Below are positions 17,274 through 26,206 of a DNA stretch of 52,773 nt, piece by piece; position 1 is the first letter of the stretch; the number at the start of each line of letters is the position of its first letter. The DNA comes from Tritrichomonas foetus. Its lineage: Eukaryota > Parabasalia > Tritrichomonadida > Tritrichomonadidae. The notes under the pieces are model-generated. The model ran no database searches, was not told where the DNA came from, and saw only the letters and a program-made list of their open reading frames with translations. The stretch covers positions 1-52,773 of the forward strand of contig MLAK01000868.1 in assembly GCA_001839685.1 (NCBI GenBank). Reading direction: 5' to 3'. The translations under genes were made by a program, and so were the position numbers.

Positions 17274-19679
17274 TTACTGATGACTTTCAATCTTTGTCTG
17301 ATCAACGATACTTTGCACTGTCGTATACAATCGTGAATTTGTTGGATGCCCTGCCAAATTCAATCTCACCAGTACTCCATCGCATCGATCAAACAAAATC
17401 TGTTTCAGTAAAATAATATTTTCATCAGAAACACCTTTTTGCGACATGATATCCAAACTGTCTGCAATTTGCTTCAATGCATCAATGACATTTTCATAAC
17501 AGAAATCATCAATATTAAGGTGAAACTGACTAATTGCATGACTACATAGTGCAAGCACCATATCATCAGTAATACACTTTTGCTCACTTTCTAATTTAGC
17601 TTCTGATTGATTTTCTAATTGTGTTTCAGTTTGAGATTGATGTGCTGTTTCTGAGTTGGAATTGATTTCTTTCCAATAAGTTCCAGCAAAAAGGAGAGAA
17701 TTTGTTCCATATATTTGATACATTTGATTAGTGATTAATTCAGCAGTTGGCTCATCAAGAAATTCAAGTTTTACTCGATTCTTTGCAAATTGTCTTCCTG
17801 CTTCACATGGATAATCTGATAAACAATGAAAATATTCGGTTAAAACAGGACTTTTGTTTGGGATTTCGAATGAAAGGACGGTTTCGAGATCTGCAAATCC
17901 GGTATATCTTTTTAAGAACATAATAGAATATCTTTGTATAATTTCAGGTACTTTATGTTCGAATTCAACAATATCACGTGAATATCTAAATCCTGCAGGT
18001 AAAATAGTTGATGCTGGAACTTTTTCACCTTCAGAAATGATACAACCTGAACCAATGATTGCACCGGGACCAACAATAGCATGTGATTTCACTTGAGTAC
18101 CGCTTCCGACTTGACAGTTCTGACATATGACTGCTTGGTCTGCGATAGTCACACCACGTTTGAGGATGATTGGATGTTGGAAAATTGCAGTTTCAGCAAC
18201 TACATGCTCATTTCTCGGTATAATTCCATTTCGTCTCGCGTAAGAATTTTCTTCTAATTCAGATTCTGCAGGCGCTATTGAACCAGACATCATCATAGAA
18301 TGTTTACCAAGCTTAGCACCAGTTTGAACAATAGCTCCTGGCTGAAGAATTACTTCATTGTCGTCGAAATCATCATCTTGGATTAAAGCACCATGTTCAG
18401 TGACACGAGCGAAATGATTCTTATAATGTGCAGGAACTGAGTTTCTTAGAGAATTTACAATTAATTCAGTTGGATCACCAATATTTGTCACTTCACCTAA
18501 TGTTTTTATCCATTCAAGTGGTATAAAAGTTTCATCAGATTTGAAAACTTTCAAAACATGTTCAAAATGAGGTACACAATTAATTATGAACTTTAATGAC
18601 TCAACTGATTGATCTTTTGTAAGAATCATTCTATCATTTATGATTTTAGCTATTGTTCTCATATTCAATTGTGCATCTAGAACATCTAAGACTGGTTTCA
18701 TGTCAAGTGTGAAATCTGGGGTTGCTGTCATTAAAACACAGTAATACAACTTTTCATAAATTTGAATTAATTCTTCACCATCGAATGTGGAGTACGATAG
18801 GATGATAGATGAAAGAAGATCATTTACTTGATTTGAACAAGTATATTTTCTAAGTGGTGGAATATAAGAAGTAAATGGGAAATCTTTATCGAAATCGAAA
18901 AACAAAGAGAGAAGATAAACAAAACCATCACCAATTTGAACTCTGAGAAATTGAAAGAGTGTGTCAATATATGGATCAGCAGAAATGTAATGTGAGAGAT
19001 CATTTGGCATATTATTGGCAGAACTATTATTATTATAACAGAAATTATTGAATTCTGGAGAAACATCAAAATTCGAATAATAGTCTTTTACATCATATTG
19101 GAATTCTTCCGGTTGCTGCTCGTAAAAGTGCTGTGTGATATACTGTGGAATCATTGAAAGAAGGAGCTGATTCATTTCTTCATTATATTTAAACAATTCA
19201 AACCATGGCTGCGCAGAAATGTAAAGAAGAGCCCACAAAAAGTATTTGTCATCGAATGAATTGATAAACTGCTCAATTGCGTGAATTGAATTATCTTTTT
19301 CGAAATTAAAAGATAACGATTTGTTGTCCATTGCTGTATTGAAAAATAAGAGGAAATCGTTGAATGGTATCATTTCGTTATCCGGAAGAGTGTCGACAAA
19401 AGCGAATGGCTGATTTTCTGTAAAACAAACAGTATGAAGCGTAGTCGGTCCGTTTTCTGAAGAAATGTGAAGTTCAAGAGATGTGATGTCAGGTGTTAAA
19501 CTGTCTATTTCGAAAATCCAGAAATGCCTTAAATTGATCAACGGAACTTTTTGCATTTTTGATCCAAGGAACATGTGCGTGGTTGGCATATTGTTTGATT
19601 TACTGTATATTACAATGTCGATGACCCCTGTATTTGAGTGCTGAGAGCTACTATCTTCTTGTTGTGGAAGATTTTCCAT
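17274..19679 (-). CDS. Large protein with a central left-handed beta-helix (hexapeptide repeats)
   Basis: An 801-aa protein. At about residues 430-566 it has imperfect hexapeptide repeats (EVILQPGAIVQTGAKLG, AVICQNCQVGSGTQVKS, HAIVGPGAIIGSGCIIS) that form a left-handed parallel beta-helix, as in dynactin p25/p27, eIF2B gamma/epsilon and acyltransferases. Residues 1-430 are a C2-like or beta-rich start followed by helices. Residues about 570-801 are helical with a Gln/Glu-rich patch. No nucleotidyltransferase motif precedes the helix and no catalytic His is obvious, so an enzyme is not supported and a scaffold is more likely. I do not recognise the full-length family. The ATG at 19679 is firm. 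It is divergent from the pentapeptide gene, with only 86 bases between the two ATGs. Confidence 0.75.
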   Translation of the reverse strand: MENLPQQEDSSSQHSNTGVIDIVIYSKSNNMPTTHMFLGSKMQKVPLINLRHFWIFEIDSLTPDITSLELHISSENGPTTLHTVCFTENQPFAFVDTLPDNEMIPFNDFLLFFNTAMDNKSLSFNFEKDNSIHAIEQFINSFDDKYFLWALLYISAQPWFELFKYNEEMNQLLLSMIPQYITQHFYEQQPEEFQYDVKDYYSNFDVSPEFNNFCYNNNSSANNMPNDLSHYISADPYIDTLFQFLRVQIGDGFVYLLSLFFDFDKDFPFTSYIPPLRKYTCSNQVNDLLSSIILSYSTFDGEELIQIYEKLYYCVLMTATPDFTLDMKPVLDVLDAQLNMRTIAKIINDRMILTKDQSVESLKFIINCVPHFEHVLKVFKSDETFIPLEWIKTLGEVTNIGDPTELIVNSLRNSVPAHYKNHFARVTEHGALIQDDDFDDNEVILQPGAIVQTGAKLGKHSMMMSGSIAPAESELEENSYARRNGIIPRNEHVVAETAIFQHPIILKRGVTIADQAVICQNCQVGSGTQVKSHAIVGPGAIIGSGCIISEGEKVPASTILPAGFRYSRDIVEFEHKVPEIIQRYSIMFLKRYTGFADLETVLSFEIPNKSPVLTEYFHCLSDYPCEAGRQFAKNRVKLEFLDEPTAELITNQMYQIYGTNSLLFAGTYWKEINSNSETAHQSQTETQLENQSEAKLESEQKCITDDMVLALCSHAISQFHLNIDDFCYENVIDALKQIADSLDIMSQKGVSDENIILLKQILFDRCDGVLVRLNLAGHPTNSRLYTTVQSIVDQTKIESHQ

Positions 19680-19765
19680 TATTTTTTGATGCTGACATTT
19701 GAATTGAAAAACCTTTCAATGCACGTTAACAATTTATTTCGAAAATATAAAATCATCATTTTCAA

Positions 19766-20251
19766 ATGATAACAGAGCATAATAAGGATGAATTTGATAG
19801 AGATGGGTATAATCAAGAAGGATATGATGAAAATGGGTTTAATAGAGATGGATTAGACATAAATGGATATTCATCTGGTGGATTTAATAGTAGTGGTTTT
19901 AATAAATATACAAAAACTAAATTTAATGAGTATGGCATTGATATGGATGGGTATGATAAGTTTGGTTTCTTTCATCCATATAGTGGAGTTTATTTTCAGT
20001 TAAATAATACTTATAATCCATTAGGTTATAATAGAAAGGGGTTTAACATTGAACGTATACATTATCTAACTGGAACAAAGTTCAATCCCAATGGGTATGA
20101 CGCCAATGGATTTGATGAAAATGGAATACATCAAATAACACATCAAAAATTGTCTCCGCATGGCTATAACTGGCAAGGATTTGATGACTCTAATAATGGA
20201 ATCTATTGTGACCGCAGACACAAAGGACTCCGCGGTGTGTATCATTTATAA
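19766..20251 (+). CDS. Small protein of Asx-x-x-Gly-aromatic pentapeptide repeats
   Basis: A 161-aa protein built almost entirely of a five-residue unit, [N/D]-x-x-G-[Y/F/L], for example DRDGY NQEGY DENGF NRDGL. It is interrupted by longer spacers carrying K-x-NxxG or L-TGTKFNPNG motifs. The unit recurs about 18 times. Such Gly/Asx/Tyr repeats could form a beta-solenoid or bind cations, but I know no assigned function. It has no signal peptide or membrane segment. It shares a short divergent promoter with the 801-aa beta-helix gene. The ATG at 19766 is the first in frame. Confidence 0.75.
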   Translation: MITEHNKDEFDRDGYNQEGYDENGFNRDGLDINGYSSGGFNSSGFNKYTKTKFNEYGIDMDGYDKFGFFHPYSGVYFQLNNTYNPLGYNRKGFNIERIHYLTGTKFNPNGYDANGFDENGIHQITHQKLSPHGYNWQGFDDSNNGIYCDRRHKGLRGVYHL

Positions 20252-20451
20252 AGTTAAATTTATGAATTCGAAATAAGAAAATGCGAAAGCTTGTTCATAG
20301 ACGAAAGAAGAGATATCTCTTATCACATAAACTTAAATTTATTTTTTCATTCAACTTATTAAGTTCATAAATATCATAATATGTTATAATATTAAGCTTC
20401 ATATCAAGACTAAAAACGAGAATTGAAAAGATTTTTATATTTATAAAAACA

Positions 20452-22071
20452 TTATTGGTTCTGTTTTGAACATCCAACAATTCGAATTTCATCCGAAGAT
20501 AAGCATTCAATTGCACCAATTCTAACTCTATCTATTCTCACATTCGCTATAAGTGATCCATATGTTTCATTTGTTTCCCAAAAGAAGAAATTTCCCATTC
20601 GGTCAAATCCAATGATCATTTGATCATTTAATGAGAAAAGTGCATCAATTAATGGATTATCATATGCTTTGAATGATTTGATCATTCGTCCAGCACCAAT
20701 ATCATAAAATGATAATGATCCATCAGTTGCTGTATTTAAAAGCCATTGACCAGAATTCGAGAACCTCAATGAAGTTGGTATATTTCCGCAAGCCTTAAAA
20801 AGTCGAACTGTACATGCCATTGAAATTGACCATAGTCGTATTGTCTGGTCAAGTGAAATTGATGCAAGATATTCCGAATTAGGGTGAATTTTCACTGACA
20901 CAATACCTTTAGAATGACCAATTAGAACTCTTTGAATTTCACGTTTCGAAATGGAATAAACAAACACTTCACCAGTCATCGTTCCAACTGCAAACTGATG
21001 AGTAATTTTAGGGGAGAATGAACAGCACGTAATACAAGACTTCGTAGATTGGTAGTCACATTTTCGATTCGGATCTTTGACATTAATCACATGAACTTCA
21101 CCTGATATATCGCAGCTTAATGCCCAGTCTCCATCATCGCTGAAAGCAACAGCTGAAATTGCAGATATATGGTAAACCAATGTACGATGTTCTTGGTCAG
21201 AACAAACAAATAGTTTGGAGTCAACAGAATAAATATATTCAGGATCAGTCTTCGACAGTGCAGTATACTCGACATATCTTGGTGCATTTATACAAGTGAT
21301 GGTGGGTATTTGTGGTGGAATGAATTTTGGACGAGATATTACAAGTGTTGGCGTATTTCTCATCATTTTGAATTGTGCAAAAGGATGCTGCATTGGGCTG
21401 AGTTTTGGCATTGGAACTTCAGCGAAAAATGATGGATTTGTTTCAACTGCTCCAAACAATTCTGCGTCTCGATTCGACGATTGTGTTGAAACAGGAATTG
21501 GCGTCTCTCTTGGCTGTATTTCATTGTGCAAAAATGGCCTTAGAAGATGAGAAATTGCTGGTGCAGTTGACTCAGTAATGAACTCGTCGATGAATTCATA
21601 GAAATTGCATCCAAATTCTGATGGAATTGGTCCCATCAAATGCTCAAAAATTACTGGAACAGAATCCGCCATTTCATATTTCAAATCATATAATTGCGAT
21701 AATGTCTCTTCTGGAAAGGAGGAAAAATGGCTCTGTCGTTTGAGGAAAGTATTCGCCCTTTCTGATTTGTCCATCAGTAAAATTTCGAGAAATGCGTAGA
21801 TAAAAATATGATTCACTAAACTTTGGAGATCGCGAAGTTTATCGGTTTTTGCTGCTTCTGCAATAATTTTAAATCCATGCTCGAGGTGATCTGACGACAG
21901 AATTCGAAATAACTCTGAATGGCGAACGTTTTCAAAAAATAATTCGAAGGCATATCGATTAATATTGCACGAAGCTGGTGCAACAGAAGTATCACTTTGT
22001 GGAAAGCCTAAAGTAGCTAGAAAATCCGCAGTTTTTACTTTATCTCGCGAAACTGGTCGGGGAGCATTCAT
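20452..22071 (-). CDS. TAF5: TAF5-like TFIID/SAGA subunit (NTD2 domain plus WD40)
   Basis: A 539-aa protein. Residues about 38-165 are an all-helical domain like the TAF5 NTD2 (YAFELFFENVRHSELFRIL, LVNHIFIYAFLEILLMDKSERANTFL). Residues about 270-525 carry WD40 repeats, including ISAVAFSDDGDWALSCD, GIVSVKIHPNSEYLASISLDQTIRLWS and SLRFSNSGQWLLNTATDGSLSFYD. TAF5 scaffolds TFIID with TAF6 and TAF9, and is shared with SAGA in some lineages. TAF6 is also in this window at 32599. The linker is Pro/Thr-rich. It is shorter than human TAF5 (800 aa), lacking the LisH N-terminus. The ATG at 22071 is clear. Confidence 0.75.
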   Translation of the reverse strand: MNAPRPVSRDKVKTADFLATLGFPQSDTSVAPASCNINRYAFELFFENVRHSELFRILSSDHLEHGFKIIAEAAKTDKLRDLQSLVNHIFIYAFLEILLMDKSERANTFLKRQSHFSSFPEETLSQLYDLKYEMADSVPVIFEHLMGPIPSEFGCNFYEFIDEFITESTAPAISHLLRPFLHNEIQPRETPIPVSTQSSNRDAELFGAVETNPSFFAEVPMPKLSPMQHPFAQFKMMRNTPTLVISRPKFIPPQIPTITCINAPRYVEYTALSKTDPEYIYSVDSKLFVCSDQEHRTLVYHISAISAVAFSDDGDWALSCDISGEVHVINVKDPNRKCDYQSTKSCITCCSFSPKITHQFAVGTMTGEVFVYSISKREIQRVLIGHSKGIVSVKIHPNSEYLASISLDQTIRLWSISMACTVRLFKACGNIPTSLRFSNSGQWLLNTATDGSLSFYDIGAGRMIKSFKAYDNPLIDALFSLNDQMIIGFDRMGNFFFWETNETYGSLIANVRIDRVRIGAIECLSSDEIRIVGCSKQNQ

Positions 22072-22575
22072 ATTTTTGGAATTTCACGATAACCGCAATA
22101 AGTTTGTTTGGAATTTCACCTTTATGTATATCATTCTTTATCATTTACTAAATCCAAAATGATATTTATTTACAAAGCGCTAGGAAATGAATTGAATATC
22201 AATAAATATGACAAAATTGTAGGCATAAACATATTTCGAAATTTGAAGAAGATCATATCATTAAAAATTGTTAAGAATAAAAATGACCTTTTTCACCAAG
22301 ATGAAGGATTCCTTAATCATAACTGTTGTAATTATTGATATATCTGGAAGAAACACTTTTGGTGAAGAGAGAAAGAATTTTCGAAAATATGAAACTTTTT
22401 CACAAATGAAATCTCAGAAAAAGATATATTTTTAGGTATACAAAAGTCTGACAATTATTGAATAATATTGAATAATTTCATTGAGAAAGCATCGTTAAGT
22501 TATGAAAAGTATTGAAAAGTAAAACCTAATTGAGAACCAAAATAAAATGGAATAAAAATACAAAAAAAAAGATAA
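22072..22575. other. Divergent intergenic region
   Basis: About 500 bases between the ATGs of TAF5 (-) and the AKT-like kinase (+). It contains a TTTCACCTTTA box (22114-22124) 43 bases upstream of the TAF5 start. It also has a plus-strand ORF from ATG 22159 to 22338 (59 codons, starting MIFIYKALGN) that could be a micro-gene but has no support beyond being open. No RNA gene is seen. Confidence 0.45.
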
Positions 22576-24123
22576 ATGGAAAAAGAACCATTAACAATTG
22601 CGAATATACTTTCACTCGAAGGATATCTTGAAACACGTAAAATTCCAAAGGGACCATGGAAAAGTGGATTCTGTTCAATCTCAGAATCATCCCTTTTTAT
22701 TTATGAAGACGAAAGCCAAGAAAAATTATTAGAAACAATTTCAATCACAAAGAAAACGATAGTTAGATATGATAACACTGACAGCACATTATTTTTTCAT
22801 ATAGAAGAAGTAATCGATTCTGATGCGAATGGAATCGAAAATCAAAACTCCGAAAAAGTTCAACAAAATTCATCAAATAACTCTCAAAAAGATAGAGATG
22901 ATAAAAAAGGCAGTAGTGATAAAAAAGGCAGTAGTGATAAAAAAATCGACAATAGCAATAAAAATAGATATATTTATGGATTTTGTGCTCAACAAGTTGA
23001 AGAAGCACGCCGATGGGTTGAAGTTATAAAAGCACTAACTAATCCACCACCAACTTTATCAATGAACGATTTTCGAATCATTTCGGTGATCGGAAGAGGC
23101 TTTTTTGGAAAAGTTATGTTGGTTGAAAATATTCATACAAAAGAGCAATATGCAATTAAATCAGTCCATAAGAAAAAGCTTCAAGAATCAGGTAGACCTC
23201 GTACTATCATTTGTGAAAGAAATATAATGATGCTTGTCAAAAATCCATTTATTGTTCAACTTCATTTCGCTTTTCAAACGCCGACCAAATTTTATCTTGG
23301 TTTAGAATATGCGCCAGGTGGTGAATTGTTTTATCATATGGAAACAATAGGACTCATACCAATTGATGATGCTCGATTATATACTGCAGAAATTGCTATT
23401 GCTCTAGAACATCTTCATCGCTTTGGAATTGTTTATCGCGATTTGAAGCCAGAAAATGTTTTATTAGATGCTGATGGACATGTTAAATTGACTGATTTTG
23501 GTTTGGCAAAAGATTTATGTGATAATGAAGAGAAAACAACTGCAACTTTTTGTGGAACAAATCATTATCTTGCTCCTGAAATTGTAAAAAATGAAAGCTA
23601 TTCCTATGAAGTTGATTGGTGGGCACTTGGTATTTTGTTATGTGAAATGCTCACAGGATTGACTCCTTTTGATGAAGAAAATAAAATGAAGATGTTTGAT
23701 AGTATTGCAAATAGAGAACCTGTTTTACCAAGTGGAATTGATGAAGAAGCTGGTGATTTAATTCTCCAAATACTGACAAAAGATCCAAAAGGAAGACCAG
23801 GTTTTGAAGAAATTGCAGCACATTCGTTTTTCGATTGTCTTGATTGGGATTATGTAATTTCACGAAGATATGTTCCAAATTTTGTTCCAGAATTAAAGAA
23901 AGATAAAAATGGAAAGAATTTATATTTTCCTCCCGAATTTACTGACGAATTACCAATTGATTCCAGTTGTGAAGATTTACCAGCAGATCCACTTAATATT
24001 GAAGGGTTTTCTTATAATGCCCCAATTGTATTAGAATGTATTGAAGATGATAAATCAATTATTGATTCAATGCTTCTTGATGAATATCAAGATTTTGCTA
24101 ATAATGACAATGAAAATTATTAA
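22576..24123 (+). CDS. PH-domain AGC kinase (AKT/PKB-like)
   Basis: A 515-aa kinase with an N-terminal PH domain (about 14-155: LSLEGYLETRK, WKSGFCSISESSLFIYED, closing helix EEARRWVEVIKAL). The PH loop is interrupted by a Lys/Asp/Ser-rich insert with a KKGSSD repeat (about 96-135). The kinase domain is about 165-418: GRGFFGKV, AIKSVHKKK, YRDLKPEN (Asp about 289), DFGLAKD (about 307), ATFCGTNHYLAPE (Thr about 323), DWWALG. The AGC tail has VPNFVPE and ends with a hydrophobic-motif-like EGFSYNAP (Ser about 479). Domain order and regulatory sites match AKT: lipid recruitment, a PDK1-type T-loop site and a TORC2-type tail site. These roles are inferred from the family. Confidence 0.92.
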   Translation: MEKEPLTIANILSLEGYLETRKIPKGPWKSGFCSISESSLFIYEDESQEKLLETISITKKTIVRYDNTDSTLFFHIEEVIDSDANGIENQNSEKVQQNSSNNSQKDRDDKKGSSDKKGSSDKKIDNSNKNRYIYGFCAQQVEEARRWVEVIKALTNPPPTLSMNDFRIISVIGRGFFGKVMLVENIHTKEQYAIKSVHKKKLQESGRPRTIICERNIMMLVKNPFIVQLHFAFQTPTKFYLGLEYAPGGELFYHMETIGLIPIDDARLYTAEIAIALEHLHRFGIVYRDLKPENVLLDADGHVKLTDFGLAKDLCDNEEKTTATFCGTNHYLAPEIVKNESYSYEVDWWALGILLCEMLTGLTPFDEENKMKMFDSIANREPVLPSGIDEEAGDLILQILTKDPKGRPGFEEIAAHSFFDCLDWDYVISRRYVPNFVPELKKDKNGKNLYFPPEFTDELPIDSSCEDLPADPLNIEGFSYNAPIVLECIEDDKSIIDSMLLDEYQDFANNDNENY

Positions 24124-24366
24124 CTAATTTCCACTTAAGCTTAAGTTAATATATGTGTTATCTAATTTATACTTAGAAAATATTAAAATTTTAGACTATA
24201 ATACCTATATATTATAATGAATGTGTATTATTTTTTTTATAATATAAATAAACTGATTTAGAAATTGCTATTACATATTATATTTTTGATTTTATTATTC
24301 TTTTATTATTTGATTATTTCGATAAATAAATAAATAATATACAATAAAATAAATTATTCCGCTATT

Positions 24367-26118
24367 TTACATGATTTCATTTGTTACAAAACGTTGGATT
24401 GGCTGTTTATATGATTCAACAGGATATTCAACAGCACTTTCCAAATATGGAATATGTTTTGCATAATTTAACAATTTTCCAGAAACTGTTAATTCCTCAA
24501 TACTTTCAGGACTTATAGTTTTTAGAAGCGCATAAGAGTTAGCAACTTCATCAACAGCTGGCTGTGAAAGTACAATTAATGCAAAAATATCATTCTTTAA
24601 TCCAATTTCAATTAACTGACCAGTAAAAGAAGAGATCATTTTTACATATCTACGAAGATTATTTACAATTTCTGGTTTCTTTCCAGATTTTAAAAAACTT
24701 TCATTGCATGCAAGATTTCCTTCAAATCCCGGATTCATTTGATGAAATGCTAATTTATATTTAACCAAATCACAAAATAAGACAGTAAAATCTCCCCAAG
24801 CTTTTTTTGGTGATGGATTTTGTCTATAAAATCCAGAAATTTTAGAAATAGATGAAGTTAGATTAAATATCTGTGAAGTATTGGTTTCATATTGAATAAT
24901 CTCCAAAATTAAATAAAGGACTTTAGCTGCAATTCGTGGATCAGATGTACAAGGCCTATTCATGAATAAAAACTTTGACATTTGAAGTGAATTAATTTCT
25001 GATTGTTTTATTGAAGCAACTACAACACGTCTTACATGCTTTGATTTAGGTGGATCATCATTTGGAGAAGTTGCTTTGATTGCCCATTTATTAACGCCTG
25101 ATGCCACCCAAACTTTGTATCGTTCTCTAGCAAAACCAAACCAATGAGCATCATCGTTGGATATTAATTGATTGAAATTCGAATTCATTGAGTTGGAATG
25201 GGCATGATTGGAATTAGTGTTATTCGAATAGTTTTGCTTGAATTTATGAGACGACAAAATGATTTTTAAATTAGATGGTGATATTGAACGAACCCTCTCT
25301 AAAAGCTGTTTTGATGTTGGCCTGCTCACTGGATTATTTTGTAAACAGCTTCGAAGGATCGCAGATAAAGTGGAATCAACATCTCCAGGTAAATTTACGC
25401 GAGCTTGAAGAATTGCCAAAGTGTCTTCAATTTTATATAAATCATCACGAAACATTAATTTATATAATGTACATCCAAGCGCCCAAATATCGGCTTGAGG
25501 ACCAATTGAATGGCCAGAATAGAAGTCAATCATTTCTGGCGCCCGATAGTTGGGTGTTGTATTTTTGTCTATGTCATCTTTAATTAAATCAATTTGAGAA
25601 AAATCAATATTTTGATAGATTTTCTGTGTAGCACTTCCAAAATCACATAACTTTGGGGTTCCATCAGAACCAACAAGTAGATTCTCTGGTTTTAAGTCCC
25701 GGTGAATAATTGGGGGACTTTGAGAATGAAGATAATCAGTTGCAGATACAATTGCATTGAAAAAGATGATAATTTCATTTTTTGTGAGTAATCTTTGTGA
25801 CATCATGGCTATTGCGCTTGAAGGGCAAAGTTCAAAAAGAAAATTAATCATCAATTTTGATTCAATGAAATCGACAGCAAAAAGTCGAACTATGTTTGGA
25901 TGCGGGCGTATTGCTTTTAAAACATTTGCTTCTTGCTTGAATTGTTCGTATCGATCATAAGAAAGGCAATTAACTGATTTTAGAGCGTATTCGTGATTCT
26001 GCTGATCAACGCAACGATAGACAATAGCATATCCACCTTCTCCAATTTTTTCTTTAACATTAACAGTAATAGGTCCAATAATTAGATTCTTGCCGATGAT
26101 ATTTGCCGCTTGAGACAT
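24367..26118 (-). CDS. NAK-family kinase fused to an ANTH (HIP1/Sla2-type) domain
   Basis: A 583-aa protein. The kinase domain (about 12-280) is of the NAK/Ark-Prk group (AAK1, GAK, Prk1), which phosphorylates endocytic adaptors: GEGGYAIVY (26-34), ALKSV lysine 47, HRDLKPEN (139-146), LCDFGSA (157-163), and the family-typical TTPNYRAPEMIDFYSG. After an Asn/Ser/His linker, residues about 331-530 match an ANTH domain of the HIP1/Sla2 type: SKHVRRVVVASI, RPCTSDPRIAAKVLYLIL, KYKLAFHQMNPGFEGNLA. ANTH domains bind PtdIns(4,5)P2 and clathrin-coat partners, so the fusion would put a coat kinase directly on the membrane. The two domains belong to the same pathway, but I do not recall this exact fusion being characterised. 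The ATG at 26118 is clear. Confidence 0.85.
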   Translation of the reverse strand: MSQAANIIGKNLIIGPITVNVKEKIGEGGYAIVYRCVDQQNHEYALKSVNCLSYDRYEQFKQEANVLKAIRPHPNIVRLFAVDFIESKLMINFLFELCPSSAIAMMSQRLLTKNEIIIFFNAIVSATDYLHSQSPPIIHRDLKPENLLVGSDGTPKLCDFGSATQKIYQNIDFSQIDLIKDDIDKNTTPNYRAPEMIDFYSGHSIGPQADIWALGCTLYKLMFRDDLYKIEDTLAILQARVNLPGDVDSTLSAILRSCLQNNPVSRPTSKQLLERVRSISPSNLKIILSSHKFKQNYSNNTNSNHAHSNSMNSNFNQLISNDDAHWFGFARERYKVWVASGVNKWAIKATSPNDDPPKSKHVRRVVVASIKQSEINSLQMSKFLFMNRPCTSDPRIAAKVLYLILEIIQYETNTSQIFNLTSSISKISGFYRQNPSPKKAWGDFTVLFCDLVKYKLAFHQMNPGFEGNLACNESFLKSGKKPEIVNNLRRYVKMISSFTGQLIEIGLKNDIFALIVLSQPAVDEVANSYALLKTISPESIEELTVSGKLLNYAKHIPYLESAVEYPVESYKQPIQRFVTNEIM

Positions 26119-26130
26119 TTTTAGATTTTA

Positions 26131-26146
26131 CGGTTTTTTCACCTTA
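26131..26146 (+). promoter_or_regulatory. Putative M3-like site overlapping a TTTCACCTTA initiator box
   Basis: TACGGTTT fits the M3 (Myb-target) consensus known from Trichomonas vaginalis and runs into TTTCACCTTA. It sits in the 88-base divergent spacer between the NAK-ANTH kinase (-) and the acidic protein gene (+). The same pairing occurs at 15796-15819. A second initiator-like TTTCACATTC follows at about 26159. Which gene it serves cannot be told. Confidence 0.4.
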
Positions 26147-26206
26147 TACGATATTTTATTTCACATTCGCCGTGACTATGAACCAGGTGACCGTTTAGCG
26201 AATTCA

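Noticed and set aside
22159..22338. 59-codon micro-ORF between TAF5 and the AKT-like kinase
   Set aside because: Open frame only; no homology, repeat or codon signal strong enough to call it a gene.
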